Below are positions 23,004 through 32,090 of a stretch of DNA of 64,000 nucleotides, piece by piece. The translations under genes were made by a program, and so were the position numbers. The DNA is from Chthoniobacter flavus. GTDB taxonomy: Bacteria; Verrucomicrobiota; Verrucomicrobiia; Chthoniobacterales; JACTMZ01. Every line of letters starts with the position of its first letter. Positions within the stretch are counted from its first letter, which is position 1. The DNA lies in assembly GCA_945878135.1 (NCBI GenBank), contig CAMDUL010000006.1:46333-110332 (forward strand). The letters are read 5' to 3'. The notes beneath the pieces were generated by a model. That model saw nothing but the letters and a program-made list of their open reading frames with translations. It did not search any database and had not been told where the DNA came from.

Positions 23004-23070
23004 ACGCTCATAGAGCGCCGCTACACCTCGACGAAAACTTGTAGCGGCGGTCTATGACCGTCGCTCCCTG
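23004..23070. repeat. REP-like repeat pair, copy 2
   Basis: Two outward-facing arms: CGACGCTCATAGAGCGCCGC ending TACA at about 23007-23030, and TGTAGCGGCGGTCTATGACC at about 23040-23059. The same family occurs at 6138, 43019 and 61266. The 296-bp spacer 22872-23167 holds nothing else recognisable. Confidence 0.75.
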
Positions 23071-23167
23071 AAAGCACTCCGAGTTAGTCGCGAGGCACAC
23101 ACCAAAGCGCCGCCTCACCTATCCGCGCTCTCCGTGCAATCCGTGGTTAAACCTCGGGACTTTTAAG

Positions 23168-23524
23168 CTATTCCTCCGCCACCGCCAACTTTTCATCGAC
23201 AGCCGAATACTCCAACGCTCGAAACAGCCTCTGCGCCAACTCCGAGGTCGTTTGCTCATCCTGCACACCACTCGCTTCGCACCACAGGCGCAGCACATCA
23301 CCGCCGTAATCCAAACCAGTCGGGAAGACCAAGGATCCAGCCTCAGCTTTCGCATGACGAAAGACTTCGTCCTGCCAAAGAGACTCCACAAGAGTCCCAG
23401 ACAGTCCACGGAGATCGGGGCCCAAATCCAACTGGTATTCCGCACCGTCAGCAAAGGTTAACTTGACCGTTGTGCCCTCAACAGGGGCTACCGCCACAAG
23501 CCGCAAGCGTCCGAAGTTCGGCAT
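23168..23524 (-). CDS. DUF2442 domain protein
   Basis: The 118-aa protein starts RLRLVAVAPVEGTTVKLTFADGAEYQLDLGPDL, the DUF2442 pattern (VxL.F.DG....DL), and continues with FRHAKAEAGSLVFPTGLDYGGDVLRLW. DUF2442 proteins are small, often next to toxin-antitoxin-like genes, and of unknown function. It is divergent in sequence from the two close DUF2442 paralogues at 55.8 and 61.4 kb. It sits between the response regulator and histidine kinase genes, probably as an inserted unit. Confidence 0.8.
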   Translation of the reverse strand: MPNFGRLRLVAVAPVEGTTVKLTFADGAEYQLDLGPDLRGLSGTLVESLWQDEVFRHAKAEAGSLVFPTGLDYGGDVLRLWCEASGVQDEQTTSELAQRLFRALEYSAVDEKLAVAEE

Positions 23525-23659
23525 AAGGAAAACTAAGCCAAAGATCGCGGAAGATAAACGACAAGATTACATCGAAGGTTCCTACCGACCTACAGAAATA
23601 CCGAAAAAACCGAAACACTCGCCCCGCTCCAACCTACTCGCCACCCGTTTTCCTCCGGA

Positions 23660-23698
23660 TCTCGTCACTCGTCACAAGTCACAAGTCACCCGCCACTT
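23660..23698. repeat. Heptanucleotide-periodic spacer (GTGACNN-type)
   Basis: On the minus strand the sequence directly after the kinase gene reads GTGACTT, GTGACTT, GTGACGA, GTGACGA. It overlaps the kinase 3' end region and belongs to the same period-7 class as spacers elsewhere in the window. Confidence 0.6.
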
Positions 23699-25412
23699 TC
23701 CCTATCCTGCACTTCACCGAGACCCCGTAAGGCGACGAATCCACTTCCAGCGTTCCCCCGAGTTGCTTCATCCGTTCGCGCATGCCGGCCAGGCCGACCC
23801 CGACCGAGGTGTCGAAGGAGAAACCCTCCGGGAGCCCCTCGCCATTGTCGCGGACTTCGAGCGCGACCACGCCATCATCATCCCGGCGCAGTGTGATCCA
23901 TGCCTTGGTCGCCCCGGCGTGGCGGTAAATATTGCTCAAGGCTTCCTGCACGATGCGGAAAAGCGCCGTTTCCTCGTCCGGGGGCAACCGGGGAAAGTCT
24001 TCCGACAAGTCGAGAAAGACGGGAATGTTGTTCCGCTTGGTGAACCCGTCGGTGAACCAGCGGATGGCGAAAAGCAGACCTTTCTCTTCGAGCAAGGGCG
24101 GATGCAGCAGGTAGGAAATATTGCGCAACTCCTGGCAGACCTGCCGGCTGATGGCCCGCGTTTCCCCCGCGATGCGACGACTGTTCTCATCGGCGGCGGA
24201 TGCTTCCAGCAGGCTGGTGTTCATCTCGAGCGCCGAGAGAGCCTGCGCCGTCGAGTCGTGCAGATTGCGGGCAATGCGGCGTCGCTCCTCGTCCTGCAGG
24301 TGCATCAGCCGCCCCGAGAGCAAAGCCAGTTGTTTCTCCGATTCCTGCAATTTTTTGCGCGCCAGCACTTCGGAGGTCACATCGGCCGCGATCCACTGGC
24401 CGCCGGTGAATCCGCCTTTGCCGTCGAAGTTGGCCCGCACCGTGCTGCGATACCACGTTGTGGCCATGCCGTGCTTGAGGACGGCATTGGTGAACAAAGC
24501 CACCGGCTTCTCCGGTCCGAGGCTGCCGACCGTTTCGCGGATCGTGCGGAACGTTTCCGCGGTGAGGCAGGCCTCGAGCGCAGCTTGTCGGCCGACCGGC
24601 GGGAGCGAGCAGAGGGCTTCGAAGCTCCGGTTGCTGAAGGTGATGCGCCACTCGCGGTCGAAGCGGCAAATGCTCTCCGTCTGGTCTTCGACCACGTGCC
24701 GGTATTCGCGCTCCGCTTGCTGCACCAGCACGGCCAGCTCCTCCATGCTGCGGGCCAGCATGGCCAATTCGTCGTCGCCGGGGTAGTCGAGTTTGACCGG
24801 CAGACGCTCCGCATCCTTCTCCCCCTCCACCTTGCCGGCCAGCATCTGGATGCGCCCGACAATCGTGCGGTCGACCACGAAGAGCATGACCAGCAGCATG
24901 AGCCCTCCCGCCAAGGCCAGACCGACCACGAAGGTGCGCGCGGCCATGAGGCCGGTCTCGTAAAACGACACCGTCCCCGCCACCACAACCTCCCTTACGC
25001 CGCCGTCTTTGGCCACACGGAATACGGCGTCGGGAACCCCGCCGCGATTCCCCGCGATCCGCACGCCGCTCCATTTCTCACCGTCGGGGGAGGCCTGCAC
25101 GTAAACACGCCGGCCGGTCAACTGCGCAGCGCGGGGCGCGAGCAGGCTGGAGGCGACGCCCGGCTGCGCGGCGAAGTAGCTCTGCACCCGGCGGGCCGAA
25201 GAGAGCAGTTCCTGGTCATCCGCCCGCCGGAATTGCGCGGTCACCGCCAGCCAGACCAGCACCACGGCCGCGCCGAGCACGATGAACTGGACCAGGGCCA
25301 CCAGAAGAATGGTGCGGGAGTAGACCGTCTCCGAGCGCAGCCCCAGCAGGTGCCCGAGGCGGTGCAAGGCGCGGCCGCTCAACGTGTCCGCGCGGGGAAC
25401 GAGCGTGATCAT
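23679..25412 (-). CDS. NarX-type sensor histidine kinase
   Basis: The protein has 577 aa. TM1 (TILLVALVQFIVLGAAVVLVWLAV) lies near residues 23-46, then comes a periplasmic sensor of about 100 aa, TM2 (FVVGLALAGGLMLLVMLFVV) and a HAMP-like linker. A PAS domain (about 245-370, VEDQTESICRFDREWRITF) follows, then a HisKA_3 dimerisation helix with RRIARNLHDSTAQALSALEM (phospho-His in HDxxxQ), and a HATPase_c with DNGEGLP and GVGLAGMRERMKQLGG. The start ATG lies two bases after the gspF stop, so this kinase is transcribed with the secretion operon, an unusual linkage. Confidence 0.9.
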   Translation of the reverse strand: MITLVPRADTLSGRALHRLGHLLGLRSETVYSRTILLVALVQFIVLGAAVVLVWLAVTAQFRRADDQELLSSARRVQSYFAAQPGVASSLLAPRAAQLTGRRVYVQASPDGEKWSGVRIAGNRGGVPDAVFRVAKDGGVREVVVAGTVSFYETGLMAARTFVVGLALAGGLMLLVMLFVVDRTIVGRIQMLAGKVEGEKDAERLPVKLDYPGDDELAMLARSMEELAVLVQQAEREYRHVVEDQTESICRFDREWRITFSNRSFEALCSLPPVGRQAALEACLTAETFRTIRETVGSLGPEKPVALFTNAVLKHGMATTWYRSTVRANFDGKGGFTGGQWIAADVTSEVLARKKLQESEKQLALLSGRLMHLQDEERRRIARNLHDSTAQALSALEMNTSLLEASAADENSRRIAGETRAISRQVCQELRNISYLLHPPLLEEKGLLFAIRWFTDGFTKRNNIPVFLDLSEDFPRLPPDEETALFRIVQEALSNIYRHAGATKAWITLRRDDDGVVALEVRDNGEGLPEGFSFDTSVGVGLAGMRERMKQLGGTLEVDSSPYGVSVKCRIGKVAGDL

Positions 25413-25414
25413 GT

Positions 25415-26692
25415 CTAACGACCCGGCACCGCCGGGGCCGAGGCGGCCGGGGGTTTCTCGCCCGGTTTGGTCTGGGGGAGGAGGACTTTGCTCAGGCCGA
25501 AAATGGGACCGTAAATCGCGTAGATGATGCCTCCGACCACGGTGCCGAGAATGACAAGCACGAAAGGCTCGAGCAACTTGTCGATCTGGGCCGACATGAG
25601 ATCGAGTTGCTCTTCGTAGTCGGTGGCGATCTGGTCGAGCACCTCGTTCATGCTGCCGGTCTCGCCAGCCATCTGGACAATGGAGGCGATGCCACGACCG
25701 TCCTCCCCCAAACGGTGACATTCCATGAGGAAGGCCTCGGGCATGGAGAGTCCGTCGGAAATATGATCGCGCACCTTGAGATAGAAGTCCTCATAATCCA
25801 CATGGCCGGAACTTTTCGCCGCGATCTCCAAAGCATTGACCACGCGGACATTGGCCGCGAGGAGCAGGGCTAGGATGCGGAAGCTCACCATGGCCGCGGT
25901 CTTGGTGATGAGCTTGCCCACGGTGGGCACTTTGGCGAAGAAACGCTGCACCGGCGGTTTGGAGTAAATTTTGCCCCAGTATTTGAAGAGCAGGAAAATA
26001 GCCCCGAAGGGAATCAACGCCATGTAAGGCTGGTGGAGCAGGATGTCGGAAAATCCCATGATGATCTGCGTGGCCAGGGGCAGGGCCACGTTCATCGATT
26101 TGTAGAGCTTCGAAATCGACGGGACCAAAGTGAAACTCATCACGATGATGACCACCACGGCCAGAATCAGAACGATAGCCGGGTAGATCATGCCGGCTTT
26201 GAGCTTGCGCAGGATGCGTAGCGACTTCTCGCGACCGCTGGTGATCTGCTGGAAGACCATGTCGATCTGGCCCGATTCCTCGCCGGCACGGATCAGGGCC
26301 AGCACATCCTCGCTGAAAATATCCGGATGCATGGCGAATGCATCGCTCATTTTTTCACCCGAGAGAATGCTGCGGCTGATGTCCGCCACTGCCCCGCGCA
26401 TGCGCGGGGTCTGCAGGCGTCCGGCCATGAGTTCGAGGGCCTTGTTGATGGCGATGTTGCGCTGCAGGCAGCGCGCCATGCCGCTGAAGAACTGGGCCGA
26501 CTCCTCGAGGTTGGGTTTTTTCTGGGAGATCCGGTTGACGAATTCATCCGCCCCGGCGATGTCGGTCACTTCGGCCGTCTCGTTCGGCGCTTTGCCCGAT
26601 CCGAAAACGGCCTTGCTGTCCTCGTCGGTGTCGACGATCACCTTCGACACCTTGCCGTTGTAAATGTTGGTCAGTTTGACTTGCTTGAGCAT
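25415..26692 (-). CDS. Type II secretion/type IV pilus inner-membrane platform protein (GspF/PilC)
   Basis: This is a 425-aa platform protein with two GspF domains: first MARCLQRNIAINKALELMAGRL...IRAGEESGQIDMVFQQI, then TAAMVSFRILALLLAANVRVVNALEIAA...VQMAGETGSMNEVLDQIA. Three TM segments are visible (MIYPAIVLILAVVVIIVMSF, YMALIPFGAIFLLF, VLVILGTVVGGIIYAIYG). It anchors the ATPase and drives pseudopilus growth. It is followed at two bases by the histidine kinase and preceded by a prepilin gene 45 bp upstream. Confidence 0.93.
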   Translation of the reverse strand: MLKQVKLTNIYNGKVSKVIVDTDEDSKAVFGSGKAPNETAEVTDIAGADEFVNRISQKKPNLEESAQFFSGMARCLQRNIAINKALELMAGRLQTPRMRGAVADISRSILSGEKMSDAFAMHPDIFSEDVLALIRAGEESGQIDMVFQQITSGREKSLRILRKLKAGMIYPAIVLILAVVVIIVMSFTLVPSISKLYKSMNVALPLATQIIMGFSDILLHQPYMALIPFGAIFLLFKYWGKIYSKPPVQRFFAKVPTVGKLITKTAAMVSFRILALLLAANVRVVNALEIAAKSSGHVDYEDFYLKVRDHISDGLSMPEAFLMECHRLGEDGRGIASIVQMAGETGSMNEVLDQIATDYEEQLDLMSAQIDKLLEPFVLVILGTVVGGIIYAIYGPIFGLSKVLLPQTKPGEKPPAASAPAVPGR

Positions 26693-26737
26693 GGCAGGAT
26701 TGAAACCGTGACGCGCGACGAGGAAGCTGTGGATCCC

Positions 26738-27172
26738 TCAGGGAACGGGCCAGACCGTCGCCGGCATGACGATGGTCACCGAGTTTGAGCGGTGAGACAA
26801 TACCGAGCCGTCCGGGGCGGTGATCGGATAGGCAAGGGTGCAGGGAGTGGCGGTCACGGCGAAAGTCGAGCCGTCCGAAGCCGTGCAAGAGACCGCGGCA
26901 GACGAACCGAAAGAAAGCCCGTAGGTCCCGGCGGCCGGCGTGACGGTGCCCGAAACATTTTCGGGCAGGATTTCGCGGATGCGGGCCGGCGCGAGGCCGA
27001 GGCGGTAGAGCACGACGGCTTGTTCCTGCAGGTTCGCTGCACGCAGGGAGACCGAATTGATTTCTTCCTTGGCCATGAGCGCGCCGACCAAGGAGGCGGC
27101 CGCGGTCAGACCGATGGCCACGATGCCCGCGGCAATCATCGCCTCCAGCAGGCTGAATCCGTCCTTCTTCAT
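26738..27172 (-). CDS. Prepilin-type protein (GspI/PilV-like)
   Basis: The 144-aa protein begins MKKDG|FSLLEAMIAAGIVAIGLTAAASLVG, a class III signal with Gly at -1 and Glu at +5; the LLEAMIA core is typical of GspI/PilV minor pilins. The mature domain is beta-rich with two Cys (SCTASDG...TPCTLAYP) that may form a disulfide. Its ATG overlaps the upstream gene's stop (ATGA at 27169-27172). Confidence 0.85.
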   Translation of the reverse strand: MKKDGFSLLEAMIAAGIVAIGLTAAASLVGALMAKEEINSVSLRAANLQEQAVVLYRLGLAPARIREILPENVSGTVTPAAGTYGLSFGSSAAVSCTASDGSTFAVTATPCTLAYPITAPDGSVLSHRSNSVTIVMPATVWPVP

Positions 27173-28425
27173 TGCTGCGCGCGGTAATCCTCCAGCCACA
27201 TCATGCGGTCGGCGATGAAATCCAGTCCGCCGGGATCGGTTTCCGGCACGAAGTTTGCGCTGCCGGCTTGGAAGTTGATGTTGCCGTCGGTCCGGAGTCC
27301 TCCGGTTATCTCGAGGCTGCCAATCTCGAATTGAACGTCGCACTGCGACATGGTGAGCCCAAGGCGCCAGGATCCGGCATTCGCGGACACCACGTCGAAG
27401 AACACCCCTGCGTTGGACTCCCGTGCCCGGTAGAAGTAAACGCGCCGCACATTGCTGTTGCTGAGCACAAGCAGGGACAGATTCGTATTCGCAGCCGCCG
27501 CCACGATGTGGAGCGGTTTGCGCATCTCGCTGCTGCTTCCTTTGAGCAGCAAAGCGGTCACCGGGCCGGTGTTGGTGACCCCATTGGTGACATAGCTTCC
27601 GGAAGAAGGAACGTCGTAGCGGAGCACGGGATTGGCCACATTGGGGTCGTCCCCGAACAGGTCCAGTTCGGCCTGCACCTGCCCACCACCGCGCGGAGTG
27701 AAAGCCACGTTGGTGAAAAGACCGGGCACCGTCGCGCCCTCCTGCACATCCAGATACCCCTGATACCCGTTGGTGTCTCCGCTGACCCGCGTCATGGTGT
27801 TGGTTACCGAGGAAAGCAGCATGCGGGGCATTCCTTCGAACCCGTAGAATTGGGCAGCTCCATCATTCATGTCGATATACGGCGGCGCGGCCAAGGAGGC
27901 CAAATCGTTCTGCGCGGGCCGTTGCTGGACAAAGCTGTAGCCCGCGGCGATCGGACTGCGCGTGCGCACGGCGAAACTCCACTCGATGTCGTCCGCTCCC
28001 TGCAGCAGTCGTGCCGCGAACAGTTCGCGGTAGAATCCGCCGCGCTCCATGAGATTGAAGGGGTTGATGTTCAAGACCACATCCGTGTTGGTGGTCGACA
28101 GGGCCGTCCAGTAACTCTCCTGCGCGCCGCCGGCGGGAGTGATGTTGAAGCCGCCCAGCCCGTTGGTGAAAGCCACGCTGGTGGCATTGGTGCCGGCCGG
28201 AACGGTTCCCCGGAAGATCCGAGAGTGCATGTATTCCCGGGCCATGGCCCGGCTATTGCCCAAAGTGACGCGGCGCTGGACCGCATCCCACTCCGCCTCG
28301 CCCGAAAGTCCCTGCGTGGCGGCCAGTTGCAACACCGCCGCCAGAACAAAAACGCCCGCCGTCATGAGCAGCACGGCAAAAATCATGACCGAGCCGGTCC
28401 GGGCATCGAGCGGGGTTTTGTTCAC
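27169..28425 (-). CDS. PilX/GspK-like membrane-anchored protein of the pilus/secretion operon
   Basis: The 418-aa protein starts at GTG 28425 (overlap GTGA with the upstream stop). After VNKTPLDARTGSVMIFAVLLMTAGVFVLAAVLQLAA, a PilX-type N-terminal segment without the F-T-L-x-E motif, it has a long exported domain with many Asn/Thr/Gly residues and a phrase GGLRTDGNINFQAGSANFVP near the C-terminus. It sits where GspK or PilX lies in minor-pilin operons. Function as tip or minor subunit is inferred from position. Upstream ATGs in the frame are inside another gene and were rejected. Confidence 0.65.
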   Translation of the reverse strand: MNKTPLDARTGSVMIFAVLLMTAGVFVLAAVLQLAATQGLSGEAEWDAVQRRVTLGNSRAMAREYMHSRIFRGTVPAGTNATSVAFTNGLGGFNITPAGGAQESYWTALSTTNTDVVLNINPFNLMERGGFYRELFAARLLQGADDIEWSFAVRTRSPIAAGYSFVQQRPAQNDLASLAAPPYIDMNDGAAQFYGFEGMPRMLLSSVTNTMTRVSGDTNGYQGYLDVQEGATVPGLFTNVAFTPRGGGQVQAELDLFGDDPNVANPVLRYDVPSSGSYVTNGVTNTGPVTALLLKGSSSEMRKPLHIVAAAANTNLSLLVLSNSNVRRVYFYRARESNAGVFFDVVSANAGSWRLGLTMSQCDVQFEIGSLEITGGLRTDGNINFQAGSANFVPETDPGGLDFIADRMMWLEDYRAQQ

Positions 28426-29336
28426 AGCGGGGGAAACGTGGGGAGGACAAAAAACAGACCGGTGCGGTCGCTCATGTTGGCGTAGCTTCCCGGAACCGCG
28501 GAACCGGACGGCACTGCAGCGCCTTCCAGCTTCGAGGCGAGAGGATCGGGCCACCAGAGGAAAGAAAAAGGACGGTTGTTCGCCAGGGCGAAGGCGCCGC
28601 CTTCGGCCGCCGCGGAACGCGGAAAAAAAGCAGCCAACGGCCGGAAGCCATTGGCCCCATTCGCCTCGCCGGGGTAGAAGGCGTGGTAGTAGTCGGTCGG
28701 CACCGCGTTGTTCGTCCCGCTGAACCGACGCACCGACGCAAAAGTGCCGCCGGACGGCTCGGTGGTGGGCACGAAGTCCACTTCATAAATGGCCAAAACC
28801 GCGAGATTGTTCGAGGACTGCAGGACGTTGTCCAAGGTGCCAAGCACGAAGACGCTGACATTCCGTGCCCAGCTGAGGGCGCCGCTCTGACCGGACGGAA
28901 AGGAACCCAACTGCGCGGAGAAACTGTCGCGGAATGCGTCGGGGGAGGCGCTGTTGCGAAAGTCCGTGTTCGGCTGCACCGGCAGGCTCAGCGGTCGGAT
29001 GGCCGGTGAGCCGCGAAAGTCGCGCCCGAGACAAAAAACCGCCGTGCCGGCCGCCACGTCCCTGACCAGCCGGTCTTTCAGCTGGCGGGCCTGGATGCCC
29101 TGGAAATAGTTCGGGTTGGCCCCCACGGTGATGAAAGACGAGTCAGCGCCGTAAAGGTCCGAGATGGCGCCGCCGGGGAGTTCGACATTGCTGCTGCCAC
29201 CTCCGGAGGAAAGATTGGAAATGACGCCGAAACCGATGACTGCCGCTGTGATGATGGCGGCGCCGATGGCGGCCGCGATAAGCAACTCGACCAGCGTGAA
29301 GGCGTCACTCTCCTTGGCCTGCGGGTCTCGTGTCAT
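28422..29336 (-). CDS. Prepilin-type protein (GspJ/PilW-like)
   Basis: The 304-aa protein begins MTRDPQAKESDAF, then TLVELLIAAAIGAAIITAAVIGFGVI: prepilin signal with Ala at -1 and Glu at +5. The LLIAAAIG... core and size suit GspJ/PilW. The mature part is large, beta-rich and has a single noticeable Cys (AVFCLGRDF). Its start overlaps the 3' end of the preceding gene by 32 bp. It is part of a chain of overlapping genes in this operon, implying tight coupling. Confidence 0.8.
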   Translation of the reverse strand: MTRDPQAKESDAFTLVELLIAAAIGAAIITAAVIGFGVISNLSSGGGSSNVELPGGAISDLYGADSSFITVGANPNYFQGIQARQLKDRLVRDVAAGTAVFCLGRDFRGSPAIRPLSLPVQPNTDFRNSASPDAFRDSFSAQLGSFPSGQSGALSWARNVSVFVLGTLDNVLQSSNNLAVLAIYEVDFVPTTEPSGGTFASVRRFSGTNNAVPTDYYHAFYPGEANGANGFRPLAAFFPRSAAAEGGAFALANNRPFSFLWWPDPLASKLEGAAVPSGSAVPGSYANMSDRTGLFFVLPTFPPL

Positions 29337-30048
29337 TTTGTGCCGGAGTGAGCGCGTCCCCGAGGAGGGCGCGGGGGTGATCGGTGAAACCCTCGGTGAG
29401 GTTGTTCGTCTTGATCTGTTCGACGATCGTGTCCGCCGAGGCGGTCTTGAGCGGAGCCAGAGCGAGGCTGCCCTTCTCGTCGAAAGTGACGACATTGGTG
29501 AACACCTCGCCCGGCAGGAGGGAACGCACCCTCGGAGCGAGATCGATGCTGAGACCGATGGTGCGCGGCGGCAGATCCTTCTGCTGCGAGCGCTCGATGA
29601 AGGCCAGAACAACCTGACGTTCGGTGATTTCCTCGACGCGCAACCTCTCGGCTTGGTTGGCGAAGAGGCGGGGAACGATCTCGCCCCGTCCCAGTTGCAT
29701 GGAGCCGAGCAACACACGGTAGGACCCGGACCGGCTGGATACACCCGTGACCCGCATGTTGCCCAGAATCCTCCGGATTTTCATTTCCTCGGTCTCCACT
29801 TCGATTCTGACCTCTTCCTCCTCCTGCGGCACCGGAACGGAAAGCATGCCGAACGGGTTGCGTTCGCCCTCCGCGACCTTTTCCGGAACGCGCTCTTCGG
29901 GCTCGAGCGCTGCGCGGTTCAGTTCCGGCAGACGCATGTCCAACGCCTTCTGCTGCTCCGGCGTCAAGGCATTGGTCGGGAGGGCATCCTGTCCGCGCAG
30001 GGAAAGAACCGGGAGAACAAGGGCGATGATGGCGATGCGAGATATCAT
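29305..30048 (-). CDS. Exported protein of the PilMNO cluster (PilP/GspC position)
   Basis: The 247-aa protein starts MISRIAIIALVLPVLSLRGQ, a signal peptide, followed by an acidic Pro/Glu-rich linker and a small beta-domain (RRILGNMRVTGVSSRSGSYRVLLGSMQLGRGE..., FANQAERLRVEEITERQVVLAF) reminiscent of the HR/PilP beta-fold in which a 'no more than one rule' GxxxVGD-like motif is lost. It follows the PilO-like gene with a 4-bp overlap. I place it as the PilP/GspC equivalent by order and domain size; primary sequence is not diagnostic. Confidence 0.55.
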   Translation of the reverse strand: MISRIAIIALVLPVLSLRGQDALPTNALTPEQQKALDMRLPELNRAALEPEERVPEKVAEGERNPFGMLSVPVPQEEEEVRIEVETEEMKIRRILGNMRVTGVSSRSGSYRVLLGSMQLGRGEIVPRLFANQAERLRVEEITERQVVLAFIERSQQKDLPPRTIGLSIDLAPRVRSLLPGEVFTNVVTFDEKGSLALAPLKTASADTIVEQIKTNNLTEGFTDHPRALLGDALTPAQNDTRPAGQGE

Positions 30049-30611
30049 GGTTTTTTCGCGGACTTCTCCTTGCGCAGCGGCACCTCCAACACGAGCTCCA
30101 TGCGCAGATCATCGCCACGAGAGCCCTTGCTCAGTCCGAGGCGGCCGATCCGCATGGTAGGTTTGATCTTTTCCATGTTGCCGATCCAGTTGAGCAGCTT
30201 GATGTAATTGTCGTCGAAAAGCAAAGAGGCCCGCATGAGCAGGGGCAGGGCGTCGATGTTCTTGTTGTTGATTTTGTGCGGCACCTGCTCGTAACGCTGC
30301 GAAAGGGTCAGCATGGCCTGCTCGCGGACGATCATGCTGATGCCGGTCTCGGCCGACTGCTGTTCGCTCATCAGCGCAAAGTAGGGCTTCCATTTGGCCA
30401 CGAAGGCGAGCAGGTCGGCGGACTGCCGCTGCAGGTCGGCGAGAAGCTCCTTTTCCACCCTCAGTTGGGTCTCGAGGGATTTTTCCTCCGCGCGGGCTTT
30501 CTCGACTTCGATGTCGATGGTGCGCGCTTTTTTCTGGAAAGTCATGCCGAGCTGGACGGCGACGAGGATTCCGGCCAGCAGTAGGATGACGCCGATTTGT
30601 TTCGGGTTCAT
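30045..30611 (-). CDS. PilO/GspM-like inner-membrane protein
   Basis: The 188-aa bitopic protein has TM IGVILLLAGILVAVQLGMTF near residues 5-24, a coiled-coil (EVEKARAEEKSLETQLRVEKELLADLQ), and a C-terminal ferredoxin-like domain ending LRMELVLEVPLRK. This topology (short cytoplasmic tail, one TM, coiled coil, small periplasmic domain) is that of PilO and GspM. It overlaps the PilN-like gene by 4 bp. It would form the alignment subcomplex between inner-membrane platform and secretin. Confidence 0.7.
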   Translation of the reverse strand: MNPKQIGVILLLAGILVAVQLGMTFQKKARTIDIEVEKARAEEKSLETQLRVEKELLADLQRQSADLLAFVAKWKPYFALMSEQQSAETGISMIVREQAMLTLSQRYEQVPHKINNKNIDALPLLMRASLLFDDNYIKLLNWIGNMEKIKPTMRIGRLGLSKGSRGDDLRMELVLEVPLRKEKSAKKP

Positions 30612-31219
30612 GGCGCGGCCCCCGCCTGGTCAATGCGCTCTTCCGGTGTCTGGCGATTCGCGAAAGGATCTTGCCAGAGCAGGCTTGCCTTGTAGTCGAG
30701 GTTGCCTTGGACGCGCGTCTGGGTCGGGTTGAACTCGCGGTAATTGAGTCCGCGGATCACCCCCAGGGTCTGGTCTATCTGCTTGTCGGAAATCGTATTG
30801 AGCTTGAGACCGATGCGCAGTTGCGACGGCGTCTCGGCATCGCGCTCGAGAGTGAAGTCCACAATTTCCGATTGCGGGCCCATGCTGCGGATAATAGACA
30901 CGACCAGCGGTTGCAGGGGGATCGAAGCGAGCACCCAGGACTCGAGGTCGGTCGCCTCCTGGATTTCGTTTTCCAAGGCTGTCTTCTCCGTCTTGATGCC
31001 TTCGATTTCTTTCTTCAGCTCCTCGATACGGCCCAAAAGCGAATTGCGGTGGTCCGAGGCGAATTTGGCATGCATGGAAGCGAGCGACCCGACGACTGCG
31101 AGGAAAAGAAGCGCGAGGTAGAAGAGCAGCGGCACCAACCGCATGATCATCGGCAGCGGCGGCGCGATGTCCTTGCGGTCCGTCTTGAAGTCGTCGATGG
31201 CTGTGTCGGGAACAAGCAT
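30608..31219 (-). CDS. PilN/GspL-like inner-membrane protein
   Basis: The 203-aa protein has a cytoplasmic N-terminal stretch (about 1-28), TM LVPLLFYLALLFLAVVGSLA, a coiled coil (GRIEELKKEIEGIKTEKTALENEIQEA), and a C-terminal domain (IVDFTLERDAETPSQLRIGLKLN). This is the PilN/GspL-C topology. In PilN the N-terminal tail binds PilM; the PilM-like gene is immediately upstream with a 1-bp gap. It is overlapped by the PilO-like gene at its 3' end. Confidence 0.7.
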   Translation of the reverse strand: MLVPDTAIDDFKTDRKDIAPPLPMIMRLVPLLFYLALLFLAVVGSLASMHAKFASDHRNSLLGRIEELKKEIEGIKTEKTALENEIQEATDLESWVLASIPLQPLVVSIIRSMGPQSEIVDFTLERDAETPSQLRIGLKLNTISDKQIDQTLGVIRGLNYREFNPTQTRVQGNLDYKASLLWQDPFANRQTPEERIDQAGAAP

Positions 31220-31220
31220 G

Positions 31221-32087
31221 TCAGCGTTTGTGGAGAATTTTCGCCAGCAACCCGGGCTCGGTCAGGTCGTTGAGCGGGTTTCCGGGAAACAGCGCGACGA
31301 CCTTTTCCGGAAGCCCTTCCACCGGCTCGTCGCAGGCCAGGACCACGGAGGCCCCGGGAGAGAGGCGTTCACTGAAGGGCGAGAGCAACTCGAGGAAAGG
31401 CTGCAAGTCGTCGGTGAAAAGATCGGGACGCGACCGGAGCTCCATCCAGTTGTCCTTCTCCTGCAGCAGGGCACAGACCGAACCTTGGCAGCAGATGATG
31501 TAAAGCGCGCTGAACGGCGCCTCGGAACCCTTCTTGGTGTTCGTCGCGGCCAGGGCATGGCGGAGCAGGACGTAGGTTCCGCAGCACATCCGGCCGATCT
31601 TGAGCTGCTGCTCTTTGCAGAATCCCTCGACCTTCTTGATATTCTCCTCGTCCATGGCCAGCAGAAGACTGGAGTTGGTCTCGGGATTGTGGGTCACGGC
31701 GTAACGCTTGCCCTTTTCGTAGCGGGCGTGGAGCACGCTGCGCGGCTCCTTGCGCAGGGCTTCCTCCGAACCCTTTTTGCGCGAAAGATTCGTCTCGATA
31801 CTGATGACGTAGCGGGTGTCGAGCGATACGGCGCACCATCCGTCATGGGACGAAGACTTGATCACCGGGCCCAGCTCCTTGAAGACCTCCTTGTAATCGC
31901 CGTCCTTTTCCTCGCCCGGCGTCACCTCCCCCTTGGCATCGACCAGGCAGTAGTCGAGCCGGTTGCGCCCGACATGGAGGAGAGCCGTGGTCTTCTTGGG
32001 AAAACGGCTCCTCCACGATGCGGACGGGTCGTCCGGCTCCGGGCGGAAGGCGGAGAAGTTGAGGACGGCTTTGACTTGGCCCAGCAT
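31221..32087 (-). CDS. PilM-like protein (actin-fold, degenerate)
   Basis: The 288-aa cytosolic protein is encoded between pilT-like and pilN-like genes, the PilM position. The N-terminal part (TTALLHVGRNRLDYCLVDAKGEV) and the later LYIICCQGSVCALLQEKDN segment are compatible with phosphate-loop strands of the actin fold, but canonical PilM nucleotide motifs (DIGSSSVK) are absent. It is shorter than PilM (about 350). I call it PilM-like from synteny; the divergence suggests loss of ATP binding. Confidence 0.55.
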   Translation of the reverse strand: MLGQVKAVLNFSAFRPEPDDPSASWRSRFPKKTTALLHVGRNRLDYCLVDAKGEVTPGEEKDGDYKEVFKELGPVIKSSSHDGWCAVSLDTRYVISIETNLSRKKGSEEALRKEPRSVLHARYEKGKRYAVTHNPETNSSLLLAMDEENIKKVEGFCKEQQLKIGRMCCGTYVLLRHALAATNTKKGSEAPFSALYIICCQGSVCALLQEKDNWMELRSRPDLFTDDLQPFLELLSPFSERLSPGASVVLACDEPVEGLPEKVVALFPGNPLNDLTEPGLLAKILHKR

Positions 32088-32090
32088 GGC